Below are positions 1 to 8,733 of a DNA stretch of 64,000 nucleotides, piece after piece. A program made the position numbers and the translations under genes. The notes below the pieces were generated by a model. The model worked only from the letters and a program-made list of their open reading frames with translations. It ran no database searches and was not told the origin of the DNA. Position 1 is the stretch's first letter. Every line of letters begins with the position of its first letter. The DNA lies in the NCBI GenBank assembly GCA_002707155.1, contig PAME01000025.1:1-64000 (forward strand), read 5' to 3'. This DNA comes from Crocinitomicaceae bacterium. Its GTDB lineage: Bacteria; Bacteroidota; Bacteroidia; Flavobacteriales_G; Salibacteraceae.

Positions 1-120
1 CGGGCTGTATGCCACCTAATACTTCGGGTTCGGGATGTTGATTTTGACCTAACACAATCGCACTATTTGCTAGCAATAAAAAAGTCAGTAGGACTGGTAG
101 TTGGAGTATGGAAATTTCAT
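1..120 (-). CDS. N-terminus of a truncated secreted protein, probably frameshifted
   Basis: Only the first codons lie in the window. From the ATG at 118-120 the literal frame gives 11 residues and then a stop. The next frame is open to the window edge and encodes a convincing signal peptide (ILQLPVLLTFLLLANSAIVL, then GQ and a proline-rich start). One extra T in the TTT run at 112-114 would join ATG-Lys-Phe to this hydrophobic segment as MKFSILQLPV. The alternative is a GTG start at 158-160, in frame with the signal sequence but giving an unusually long leader. It lies downstream of the barrel gene on the same strand. The product is unknown; secretion is the only supported property. Confidence 0.35.
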
Positions 121-190
121 AACGATTTGATTTTGAATAACTAAAAGTAGTTAAAATCACTACATCAAATCTGTGTTTTAAGTAAAAACC

Positions 191-1933
191 TTACTTCCCT
201 TTTCGGTTTCCCCAGAAAGAATAACTAACGCCACCAATAATCGTAAGGCCTTGGGTATTGTATTCATTATAGAACTGGTAGTTCTGGTTGGCTAAATTGT
301 AGCTTCGTATAAATGCCGTAAATCGCTTGGTAAATAAGTATTCAATGCCAAGGTTTAAATCCACCAAACCATCTAATTGTTTAGAATAAACTCCTCCTCC
401 TAAATCTGTTCCTTCAGTTGGGTTGATGGTAAATGCTGAACGAGCAGAAACGGCTATCACATCAGCGGTAAAAACCAATTTATCGCTTATGTCATACCAA
501 CCACTCAGGGTAACTTTAAAATCAGGCATGTTCCAAGCTGCTTTTTGGTTTTCAAGATTGTACACAAAATAATCTCCTCTAATTAACCCGTTGAACTTAT
601 TAATGCGCTGCAAACCAAATTCAGCTCCCAATTGAGTAATTTGACCGTTGTCATAAATTACATCAAACTGATTATTTACGAGTGTATTCCCATAAAAGGC
701 AGGAGTATTAAAAAACAGCGGCATATTATCCACCACCTTATGACTTACTGTGATATTATATGATGAATTGGAACTAAACTGCCCTCTAACTCCACCATAA
801 GCTTCTATTCTATTGATCCTATTGTTGGTCAATGGGTCTTCTCGCAAATAGGGATTTGCTTGGGTAAGCGATTTATAATTATTACGCTCCAATCCCCCTC
901 TTAATCCAGCATAGGGAATAAGCAAGCCTTCCACCAAATCGTATTTTGCATATAAATGCGGATAAACATAAAAATCAGTAAGCGTATCTGAACTAATATT
1001 CCCCTCAATGCCCACGGTAACTTTCCATTTGTCTTGTCCGGCAGTTATTTGTGGTTTAAAACCAAAAATGGTATTGGCAAACTCTGGAATTACACCACCT
1101 ACTAATGGGTTAAACTTAAACTGATTGTAATCTAGAAATAGGCCTAATTCCGCAAAGTTATCTTCAAAATAGCGGTCAAGGTTTGCGTCAACCCTTACAT
1201 TATTTTCGATAGAACTAGCGCGGTTTGTGTAGTTGGTGAACTTTAAATTGACCTCAGAGTTGATAGCAGAAGAATCTTTAAAATAGGTTTTGAAGTTAAC
1301 CTCTGGTGCAATATTCTGATAAGATGTTGCAATGTTATCTTTGTCCAACACATTTTCATGAACAAAAGCCGGATACAGAGCGGGGTCGAAACCGTAATAA
1401 TGCAATGTATTTAATCCATAATTGAGGTTAGCACTTAGTATTTTGTTGTAGAAAAATTTCTTCCCATACACATCCACCGAATTGTCACTAAAGTTTGACG
1501 CACCTCTTTCAGGCACATTTCCGTTCGAGCCGTGATGCCAAGCTTTTAAACCATAATCCCATTTTCTTGATCGAGTTGAATTCAATACAAATTCTCCACG
1601 AGTAGAAAGGTTGTTTCCAACACCTGCCAAAACATAAGCTCGATATAATTTGTTCAACGGCTCTCCTTTCATTTTAGCAGGCTTTATTGGCTCAGTCTGA
1701 AATTCTGTTTCGGCTTGAACATCTTTTACCTTGTATGCTGCTTCTTGATTGATATTGATAATGGTATCCAAAACTTTTGGATTGTCACTCAGTTTAAATG
1801 CATCAGAAATTCGCGGCTGATACTCTCTAACGATATATACATCGCTTGATTTCAAGGTATCTTGATTGGATCGCTGAGCGAAAGCTCCGAAACTAACAAA
1901 TGACGTTATTGTAAAAACGAGAATTTTATTCAT
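191..1933 (-). CDS. Outer-membrane beta-barrel protein of unknown function
   Basis: The 580-residue protein starts with a signal peptide (MNKILVFTITSFVSFGAFAQ). A short N-terminal segment follows (about 21-110), with a SSDVYIVREYQPRISDAFKL-type motif. The rest is a long series of alternating aromatic/polar strands typical of Bacteroidota outer-membrane barrels, ending in an aromatic strand (GVSYSFWGN). A longer frame starts at 1957, but the ATG at 1933 gives a proper signal peptide and overlaps the stop of the upstream TPR gene by 8 bases, so translational coupling is likely. I see no TonB box or plug domain, so 'TonB receptor' is not justified. Its role is probably linked to the TPR partner. 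The barrel call is firm; the substrate is unknown. Confidence 0.75.
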   Translation of the reverse strand: MNKILVFTITSFVSFGAFAQRSNQDTLKSSDVYIVREYQPRISDAFKLSDNPKVLDTIININQEAAYKVKDVQAETEFQTEPIKPAKMKGEPLNKLYRAYVLAGVGNNLSTRGEFVLNSTRSRKWDYGLKAWHHGSNGNVPERGASNFSDNSVDVYGKKFFYNKILSANLNYGLNTLHYYGFDPALYPAFVHENVLDKDNIATSYQNIAPEVNFKTYFKDSSAINSEVNLKFTNYTNRASSIENNVRVDANLDRYFEDNFAELGLFLDYNQFKFNPLVGGVIPEFANTIFGFKPQITAGQDKWKVTVGIEGNISSDTLTDFYVYPHLYAKYDLVEGLLIPYAGLRGGLERNNYKSLTQANPYLREDPLTNNRINRIEAYGGVRGQFSSNSSYNITVSHKVVDNMPLFFNTPAFYGNTLVNNQFDVIYDNGQITQLGAEFGLQRINKFNGLIRGDYFVYNLENQKAAWNMPDFKVTLSGWYDISDKLVFTADVIAVSARSAFTINPTEGTDLGGGVYSKQLDGLVDLNLGIEYLFTKRFTAFIRSYNLANQNYQFYNEYNTQGLTIIGGVSYSFWGNRKGK

Positions 1934-4900
1934 CTTCAAATTCCTCCTCTTCATCATTAAATAGTTTCTCTAATTCATCGTGATCGATATTAAACTCATC
2001 TAACTCAATTTCCATTTCAGGAGCTTCTATTTCTTCTTCTTTTGGGTTTTCAATAGCATCAATTTCTTCTAGCTTGGTATTTGCAATTTGCTTTAAATCT
2101 TCACCATCATAGTTTTCAATGATACTGTTCAATGTAGCTTTTGCTTGAAAATAATCTTCACGCGATAAATACACATCAGCTAAAAGTATGAGCGATTTTG
2201 CAACCCAATAGCCGTATGAAGGAACTTGATTTATTAACTCGAAAACTTGTGCTTCGGCATTAGTCAAGCTGTCTTTATCGAAATTAATTTTTGCCAAAGC
2301 ATACTTGGCTTCAGCTCCAATTTCTGTTGATACCGTATCAGCTACAAATTCCAAATAAGTTATTGCTTCTTCCGACTTATTGGCCTTAATCAATGCTCTT
2401 GCGGTAAACATTTTAGCCATTGCTATATATCTAAGTTCACTAAATCCTTGAGCCAAATACTTATCACCCAGTTGAGCACCAAGTGCATTGGTGTCGAGCT
2501 CAGAAGCACAATCCAATTGACCTTCAATAGCAGTTTTTACACTTCGTCCGCTGGTTGCTGCCAATTCTAAATCCATATAATAAGAAAGCGCAATACCATA
2601 TTCTTCTTTATCGAAATACGCATCTGACAATTTAGACAAAGCCAATTCACTGTATTCGTTGGGTGGCAGTTGAGCTAATCGCTTATAATATCGGAGCGTA
2701 GAATCCATTGGCAATTCTTTTTCAGCACAATCTGCCAAGTAATAATTTGCTTTTACGTTGAATATAGCCGGCTTAAACTTATCCAGGTAATTGTTCAAAG
2801 AACCAATTGCCTCTTCACACTTGCCTTCGAAATACTTAGTCCTTGCAGCGTCAAAAACTGAAGAGTCTAGGTTGGACCTTGAAATATCAACGAAACTTAG
2901 GCCTGCCACTAAGTTGGTATATTCATCAATCTGTCCGCGCTCGATGTAAATACTTTTTAATACGGTGAGCGCTTCTTTAGTGTCCTCATAAGTAGGGTAA
3001 TCTTTTACAATTCTTGTAAAAACCTCTACCGCTTTATCGTTCTTTCCGTTATTGTAATGTATTAATCCAGAGCTGATTAAAGATTTTTTCAAATAAATAT
3101 TATTGGCATTGGAGGTAATAACCGTGTTAAACCGCTCTAGCGCTTTTACGTCATCACCTTGTACATTATAAGTTCGTCCCAATTCATAATAAGCCGCATC
3201 GATATAGGTCGATCTCGGGTTATTTGTAACTAGCTTTTCAAGACTCGCAATTTTACCATCAAAGTCTTTTACTATTCCTAAACATACTGACTTTTGAAAC
3301 AGAGCATAATCGCTCTCGAATTGATTCAATGTTTCGGCTTTGTTGTAAAAATTAATAGCCTGGTCGTATTGTTTTAAAACATAAAAGCAATCTCCTATTC
3401 TCAAGAATGCGTCATTCATTTTCAAAGTATCAATGCCCTTTGTTGAGTAGGTAAATTTCCTGAACCAAGTGGTGGCCTCTGCATATTTTTCTAATTTGAA
3501 ATAAGCATAGCCCACATTATAATTTGCTTCATTAAAATGCGGCGTTAGAATTGCGCTAGGTTGAAAAATAAAAGCATTGTATCCCAATATTGCTTCATCG
3601 TATTTCCTCAATCTATAATTTGCTTCTGCTCTCCAATAAGTTGACATTGCAGCCAATTTCATGTCCAATCGGTAGCGTATTGATTTATCGTAATAAGCAA
3701 TAGCTGTTGAATAATCTCTATCGGCATACAGCGTAGTAGCTTTATTGTAGCTAATTTTCTGATACGCCTCTCTTAGCTTTGGAGTCTTATTTTCAATTTT
3801 TTCTATTGAACTTAATGCCGCGTCAAAGTTTTTGGTGGTCAAATAAACTGCTAGCAAATATTGATAGGCCTCATCAATTCTTTCAGAATTAGGGTACTTA
3901 TCGATATATTCTTTGAACGCTTCAATTGATTTTTGGTAAGGATCCAGAGACAACTCGTAGCTTAACTGAGCATAATTGAACATTGCATCTTCTTGAATCT
4001 TCTTGTCAAAACTCAAACCGTAAGCAGTTTTATATGCAGAACGTGCGTAAACCTTTTGATCTGTTTTCATAAAACAATCTGCCAAATGATAAGCCGATAG
4101 TTGCGCCATGGTATCTTTCAAGCTGCTCAAGCGACTAAATAATTTAGACGCTTTTTCATAATCTTTAGTTTTATAGTAGGTATACGCCAACTGATAACGA
4201 TCATCATTGTTCAGCATTCTAGACTCCTTTTCGTAGGTTTCTAAAAAAGGCAGAGCCAACGCGTAGTCTTTCTTGTAATAATGTGCTTCCCCAATAAGCC
4301 TTGCCACTTCAGGTTTGCGTTTCTCAATTACCTTCTCATAAAGTGGCGGCGCATATTCCAAGAGCTTGTCGTACTTTTTTTGATTGTAGTAAATCTGAGT
4401 AATATAATAAGGAACGATGGGTCCGAATTTCTCATGACTTTCCAATTTCTGAAATTCTTTCAGCGCCGTTTCGTGCTTTCCGTCTAAGTAGGCAATGTGG
4501 GCGAAATAATATTTAGCGGGGGTGGAGTAATCGTTATTAATGTCTTTAATTTCAAAAAAGGCACGAGATGCTTTTTCATTATTCTTTTCACGCAAATTGG
4601 CATATCCATATTTGAAATAGTACTCATATTTCTCTTCGGTAGTTAAATCATAAGGATCTACCTTGTCTAGCCAATCAATAACATCTTGGTATTCTCTTTT
4701 TCTGTAATGATATATACCCAATTGAAAAAAAGCATCTTTTACCTTCGGACTTTCGGGATGATTGCGAATAAAGTCCCTCAAGCGCATTGCCGCATCTCTA
4801 TGAAACAACTGAATTGCACACAAAGCGGCCATGTAATCGGCATTTACAGCAATTTCACTGTTTGGGTATTCTGCAACATTAATTGCGTTTTCAAATTCTT

Positions 4901-5048
4901 TTTGAGCAGCGCTGTACTTCTCTTTGTCGAAATATTCAATGCCAAGGCGGTAAAACTGAATCGGATTTCGAAACAATTGCGTTTGCTGTGCAATGGATAC
5001 CACTGCAAATCCGAAAAATAAAATACTAGTAATTAGGTGTTTCAGCAC
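1926..5048 (-). CDS. Large periplasmic TPR-repeat protein
   Basis: The 1040-residue protein starts at GTG with a signal peptide (LKHLITSILFFGFAVVSIAQ). Nearly the whole length is helical tetratricopeptide repeats, with recurring patterns such as A..YY.KG..Y..A...F.K. The layout resembles an extended BamD/YbgF-like scaffold with well over twenty repeats. The last 45 residues are extremely acidic (Glu/Asp runs) and carry no repeats. Its last codons overlap the start of the barrel gene, so the two are co-transcribed and co-translated. A periplasmic or outer-membrane-associated scaffold that assembles or holds the barrel is the natural inference. The TPR assignment is clear from sequence; the process served is unknown. 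Confidence 0.85.
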   Translation of the reverse strand: MLKHLITSILFFGFAVVSIAQQTQLFRNPIQFYRLGIEYFDKEKYSAAQKEFENAINVAEYPNSEIAVNADYMAALCAIQLFHRDAAMRLRDFIRNHPESPKVKDAFFQLGIYHYRKREYQDVIDWLDKVDPYDLTTEEKYEYYFKYGYANLREKNNEKASRAFFEIKDINNDYSTPAKYYFAHIAYLDGKHETALKEFQKLESHEKFGPIVPYYITQIYYNQKKYDKLLEYAPPLYEKVIEKRKPEVARLIGEAHYYKKDYALALPFLETYEKESRMLNNDDRYQLAYTYYKTKDYEKASKLFSRLSSLKDTMAQLSAYHLADCFMKTDQKVYARSAYKTAYGLSFDKKIQEDAMFNYAQLSYELSLDPYQKSIEAFKEYIDKYPNSERIDEAYQYLLAVYLTTKNFDAALSSIEKIENKTPKLREAYQKISYNKATTLYADRDYSTAIAYYDKSIRYRLDMKLAAMSTYWRAEANYRLRKYDEAILGYNAFIFQPSAILTPHFNEANYNVGYAYFKLEKYAEATTWFRKFTYSTKGIDTLKMNDAFLRIGDCFYVLKQYDQAINFYNKAETLNQFESDYALFQKSVCLGIVKDFDGKIASLEKLVTNNPRSTYIDAAYYELGRTYNVQGDDVKALERFNTVITSNANNIYLKKSLISSGLIHYNNGKNDKAVEVFTRIVKDYPTYEDTKEALTVLKSIYIERGQIDEYTNLVAGLSFVDISRSNLDSSVFDAARTKYFEGKCEEAIGSLNNYLDKFKPAIFNVKANYYLADCAEKELPMDSTLRYYKRLAQLPPNEYSELALSKLSDAYFDKEEYGIALSYYMDLELAATSGRSVKTAIEGQLDCASELDTNALGAQLGDKYLAQGFSELRYIAMAKMFTARALIKANKSEEAITYLEFVADTVSTEIGAEAKYALAKINFDKDSLTNAEAQVFELINQVPSYGYWVAKSLILLADVYLSREDYFQAKATLNSIIENYDGEDLKQIANTKLEEIDAIENPKEEEIEAPEMEIELDEFNIDHDELEKLFNDEEEEFEDE

Positions 5049-5230
5049 GCCGTTTATCCTCGCTATTAAAGTCTTTATAGGAATAGGTAAAAGTATAGCG
5101 CTAGCTTCGCAGCCTCGTTTGAAGCAACCAAAGTTTTCAACCTAAATCTGTTGACACGAAAATGTATGAGTTGGGTTCCAAAGGAATACAAAGACCACTT
5201 TTGAATATTAACGGTGTAATTGGTATTTAC

Positions 5231-5238
5231 TACCTTTG
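5231..5238 (+). promoter_or_regulatory. -7 promoter element of the ftsE-like gene
   Basis: TACCTTTG matches the Bacteroidota -7 consensus TAnnTTTG and lies 16 bases before the ATG at 5255. It sits in the 206-base divergent spacer after the TPR gene. No well-placed -33 TTG is visible. Confidence 0.5.
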
Positions 5239-5254
5239 AATAACATATTTTACT

Positions 5255-5944
5255 ATGAGCGCAGAAACCATTTTAGAACTGAAAAATGTAAAAGTTTATC
5301 AAGGAGACAACCTAGTGCTTAACGACGTTAATTGTCTGCTAAATAAAGGTGAATTTGTTTATTTAATAGGTAAAACCGGCAGCGGAAAAAGTAGCCTATT
5401 AAAAACTCTTTACGGAGAATTACCATTAATTGAGGGGGAAGGTATAGTTGCTGACATTGCACTACAAAAAATAAAACGCAGTAAAATTCCTTTTCTAAGG
5501 AGGCGTATTGGCATAGTTTTTCAAGACTTTCAATTGCTTTCGGATAGAACGGTAGAAAAAAACCTGGAATTCGTTTTACGTGCTACCGGTTGGAAAAACA
5601 AAAAAGAAATAAAAGCTAAAATTGAGGATGTTCTGGAGCAAGTAGGCCTGCAAACTAAAGGCTTTAAATTTCCACACCAACTTTCTGGTGGGGAGCAACA
5701 ACGTGTTTCCATTGCCCGAGCTTTGCTAAATGACCCTGATTTAATTCTTGCCGATGAGCCCACTGGTAATTTAGACCCAGAAACATCTGAGCGAATTATG
5801 AAGTTATTGATTGACATTTGCAAAAAAGGAAATACCGTTTTAATGGCAACTCACGATTACTCCTTAATGAATTTGTACCATGACCGAACCCTCAAATGCG
5901 AAAATGGTAGTTTGATTGAATCAAATTCCATAGAAAGCCTTTAA
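5255..5944 (+). CDS. ftsE: FtsE-like cell-division ABC transporter ATPase
   Basis: This 229-residue ABC ATPase has all canonical motifs: Walker A GKTGSGKS (39-46), Q-loop Gln90, signature LSGGEQQR (143-150), Walker B LILADE (163-168) and H-loop His200. Length and motif spelling match FtsE, which with the membrane protein FtsX controls peptidoglycan hydrolases at the septum. FtsE-type ATPases resemble LolD and MacB ATPases, so the name is probable, not proven. No FtsX-like permease lies in this window. The next gene starts 9 bases downstream and is a glycosyltransferase, so the pair may be co-transcribed. Confidence 0.8.
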   Translation: MSAETILELKNVKVYQGDNLVLNDVNCLLNKGEFVYLIGKTGSGKSSLLKTLYGELPLIEGEGIVADIALQKIKRSKIPFLRRRIGIVFQDFQLLSDRTVEKNLEFVLRATGWKNKKEIKAKIEDVLEQVGLQTKGFKFPHQLSGGEQQRVSIARALLNDPDLILADEPTGNLDPETSERIMKLLIDICKKGNTVLMATHDYSLMNLYHDRTLKCENGSLIESNSIESL

Positions 5945-5953
5945 CCCTTAACC

Positions 5954-6841
5954 ATGATTTCGATTCTAGTTCCAATTTACAATGTAGATATAACGGAATT
6001 AGTTACCGAACTTTCAAAGCAAGCTAAAAACCTTAAGGAAAGGTTTGAAATACTATGTATTGACGATTGCTCGACCTCGACTTCCATAAAAGCAACTAAC
6101 GCGTTGCTCATCAGTTTGGAACTCGTTAATTACTCTGAGTTGAAGAAAAACGTTGGCAGAGGAAACATTCGAATGCTCTTGGCCAAAAAAGCAAAGTACG
6201 AAACCTTGATTTTCTTGGATTGCGATATGAAAATTGTTAACCCTAATTACCTTGAAAAATTTGTTCAACACAAAGATAAAAAGGTTGTTATTGGGGGAAT
6301 CACCTACTCGACTCCACCACCTAAAAATCCCAATTTTTTATTGAGGTGGAAATATGGAATCCTAAGGGAAAAAAAATCTGCATCCGAAAGAAATAGAATG
6401 CGATTCAGTCATTTCGTTGCCAGTAACTTACTCATTAACAAGAAGATATTTCTTTCTCTTCCGGTTGACAATGACATTGTGGGATATGGTCATGAGGATA
6501 CTTTATTGGGGCTAAAACTGCTTAAAATGGGCACACCACTTTCTCACATTGATAACCCACTCGAACATTTGGGTTTAGATGATGCTGAAACGTTTTTGGA
6601 AAAATCAAAATCGGGAACTTCCAATCTGGCTACCTTATTTGCTAAGGGTATTTGCGGGTCTGAAATACGACTGATCAGTGTTTACAAATCAATGCACGCT
6701 TTGGGACTTTCCTCGCTGGCTTTCCACATTATAAAACCTTTTATTTCACCAATTGAGAAAAACCTAAAAGGCAGCAACCCAAATATTCGGCTATTTGATA
6801 TTTGGAAACTATTCTACTTTATGAAAATGTACAAATACTAA
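5954..6841 (+). CDS. Family 2 glycosyltransferase
   Basis: The 295-residue protein opens with the GT-A fold of GT2: ISILVPIYNVD at the N-terminus, the nucleotide-binding acidic pair IDD (36-38) and the metal-binding DxD equivalent DCD (89-91). A GYGHEDTLLGLKLLK segment near residue 180 matches the acceptor-side ED motif. No membrane segments are evident, so it probably acts on a lipid-linked or protein acceptor at the inner membrane face. It follows ftsE by 9 bases. Its stop overlaps the stop of the opposing glycosyltransferase by 4 bases. Donor and acceptor are unknown. Confidence 0.85.
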   Translation: MISILVPIYNVDITELVTELSKQAKNLKERFEILCIDDCSTSTSIKATNALLISLELVNYSELKKNVGRGNIRMLLAKKAKYETLIFLDCDMKIVNPNYLEKFVQHKDKKVVIGGITYSTPPPKNPNFLLRWKYGILREKKSASERNRMRFSHFVASNLLINKKIFLSLPVDNDIVGYGHEDTLLGLKLLKMGTPLSHIDNPLEHLGLDDAETFLEKSKSGTSNLATLFAKGICGSEIRLISVYKSMHALGLSSLAFHIIKPFISPIEKNLKGSNPNIRLFDIWKLFYFMKMYKY

Positions 6842-7926
6842 GCGAATAATTCCTTATAAACCGAAACCAAACGCGCTTCCTCATTCTGCCAATTAAATTC
6901 CTTGCGAGCTTCAAGTGCCTGTTCTCTTAAAAATTGATAGTGGTTTTCGTTTTTCAAGAGATGATTTAAACTACTTGCTATCGTAAATGCATCCAAATCG
7001 TCCAACAATTTAGCCACTTCATATTTCTGATTGAATAACTGATATTCGGGATAATTCATAGCCAATTGTGGAACTCCAGCGTGCATGTAATCGAAAAATC
7101 GATTCGCCATTGAATATTTATTACTTAGCCCTTTAGCTTCAAAAAGTGTTAGTCCAATTTTTGCAGATTTTGTATAACGTCTCAATTCTTTTGGCTGAAT
7201 ATAGCCTAGCAATTTCACTTTTTTTTCGAGATGTTCTTGATCTATTTTTTCTTTTACAACTTCAAATAAATCTCCATCACCGCATATAATGAGGGTCCCC
7301 TCTACTTTGTGCATTGCCTCTATCAATGGAATTAATCCCCTTCCATAATTCACTGCACCTTGATAAAGAATAATATTCTCTTTTGGTGTTTCGGGGATTT
7401 CATCTATGAGCACCGTGGCGTTTCGAACAATTTTATAATCAACTCCATATTCCGATTTAAATAACTCTGCGTAACCCTCAGAAACCGTATAACCATGCTT
7501 AATAAATGGAACAGTAATTTTTTCTATGAATTTCCAAGCTTTTTTTACGAGCTTTCTATCTGCAAGTTCTTCCATTTCGGTAAAGTACTCATGTGCATCA
7601 TACGTCTGTTTGTAGCCTTTAACCAAACAAGCCAACCTCCCAGCTAAAATGGTATCTAAATCAATCGAGCTTACTGCGTCAGTTTTATGATTAATGAGGT
7701 ATAAAAACAAACGAATATTAAACTCCAAATAAAATAAAGGACCTTTTTCGAACCAACATTCAATTCTATGCTGACTGTGCTTTTCATTTGTAAGTTCGGG
7801 AGATTTTTTCTTTTTCCTTCCAACAAGAAGCACCTCATAACCTGCACTTGAAAGGCTTGTACAAATCCTTCTCATTCTTTGGTCAAAGACCAAATCAGTG
7901 GTGACGGTGCAAATTATTTTTTTCAT
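6838..7926 (-). CDS. GT-B (family 4-like) glycosyltransferase
   Basis: The 362-residue protein has a GT-B layout. The N-terminal Rossmann half begins KKIICTVTTDLVFDQRMRRI. The C-terminal half has the nucleotide-sugar-binding segment with LYQGAVNYGRGLIPLIEAM, then GDGDLFEVV, and an acidic-loop region GLSNKYSMANRFFDYMHAG. The start overlaps the stop of the upstream formyltransferase gene by 4 bases (ATGA), so the two form a minus-strand operon driven from the element near 8707. Donor and acceptor cannot be inferred. The N-formyl sugar product of its partner is a possible substrate. Confidence 0.8.
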   Translation of the reverse strand: MKKIICTVTTDLVFDQRMRRICTSLSSAGYEVLLVGRKKKKSPELTNEKHSQHRIECWFEKGPLFYLEFNIRLFLYLINHKTDAVSSIDLDTILAGRLACLVKGYKQTYDAHEYFTEMEELADRKLVKKAWKFIEKITVPFIKHGYTVSEGYAELFKSEYGVDYKIVRNATVLIDEIPETPKENIILYQGAVNYGRGLIPLIEAMHKVEGTLIICGDGDLFEVVKEKIDQEHLEKKVKLLGYIQPKELRRYTKSAKIGLTLFEAKGLSNKYSMANRFFDYMHAGVPQLAMNYPEYQLFNQKYEVAKLLDDLDAFTIASSLNHLLKNENHYQFLREQALEARKEFNWQNEEARLVSVYKELFA

Positions 7927-8690
7927 TTCAATTGGTTATACCAATCTAAGGAAAGTTGTTTTTCGCCTTCTTCTGAAACCAAAACTGGCGGTTCAAAAGC
8001 TGGAAAAAATGTTGCGCGAAAATATCTTTTTTGTTTTTCTAATGGCCAAGAAGCATCAATCCGTTTTAATTGCTCAATTTCATTTCGAAAATGAAAACTT
8101 GTACCGCGCTCATCAAATAATTCTGGCTGCGGTGTTAATTGAAAGTCTCGATTTAGCATTGCCTCAAGTTTCTCTTGGAACAATAAAATGGAAAAGCCTA
8201 AAGTTCGGTTGTACAAATCGGTAACAAATTCATTTTCTCTGATCTTAAAACGCTTTTCAAAAATAATTGCACCAGCATCAGTTCCCGGTTCAAGTACATG
8301 CAATGTAGTTCCGAATTCCTCTGCCTTATCTATTAACGCAAAAGAAAACTGGTTACAACCGCGATACTCCGGAAGTGGCGCCATGTGAAGATTCACAGCC
8401 AGTAATTTAGCCACCTCAATTTCTTCGGGCGTTAGGATTTGATTGTATTGAACAGAAAAAATAAAATCCACATTTGGAATCTGAATCAAATGAGACTTAT
8501 CGCTGTATTGAGGAATATTGAATTGATCTGCTAAAATTTGAAGACTGTGTTCTTTATTGGATAAAGGAGAGTTTGAGTTTTCAAATACCGCCACAACCTC
8601 TGCATTCAACTTTTCAGATTGCTCTAACAAAAAAAGCAAGCTGGAGTAACCAACTTGCTTTCCGCCCATAAAAACTATTTTTTTCTTCAA
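7923..8690 (-). CDS. Sugar N-formyltransferase-like protein
   Basis: The 255-residue protein has the N10-formyltetrahydrofolate transferase fold with an intact catalytic triad: Asn100 and His102 in NLHMAPLPEYRG, and Asp138 in GTDAGAI. It is too short to be full methionyl-tRNA formyltransferase (about 310 residues). Its partnership with a glycosyltransferase points to formylation of an amino-sugar nucleotide, as in other surface-glycan loci. The start is TTG at 8690; the first ATG (residue 8) would remove beta-strand 1 (KKKIVFMGG). A TAnnTTTG element 16 bases upstream supports the TTG start. The fold is secure; the sugar substrate is inferred. Confidence 0.75.
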   Translation of the reverse strand: MKKKIVFMGGKQVGYSSLLFLLEQSEKLNAEVVAVFENSNSPLSNKEHSLQILADQFNIPQYSDKSHLIQIPNVDFIFSVQYNQILTPEEIEVAKLLAVNLHMAPLPEYRGCNQFSFALIDKAEEFGTTLHVLEPGTDAGAIIFEKRFKIRENEFVTDLYNRTLGFSILLFQEKLEAMLNRDFQLTPQPELFDERGTSFHFRNEIEQLKRIDASWPLEKQKRYFRATFFPAFEPPVLVSEEGEKQLSLDWYNQLK

Positions 8691-8706
8691 TACAAATGCT
8701 TTAGCA

Positions 8707-8714
8707 CAAATGTA
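8707..8714 (-). promoter_or_regulatory. -7 promoter element of the formyltransferase/GT operon
   Basis: On the minus strand the bases read TACATTTG, a perfect TAnnTTTG match, 16 bases upstream of the TTG start at 8690. No TTG is visible at -33 spacing. Confidence 0.5.
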
Positions 8715-8733
8715 TAACTACCATAATGCCGAT

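Noticed and set aside
191-1933. TonB-dependent receptor annotation
   Set aside because: A barrel is evident, but no plug domain, TonB box or carboxypeptidase-like domain is visible, and 580 residues is short for that family.
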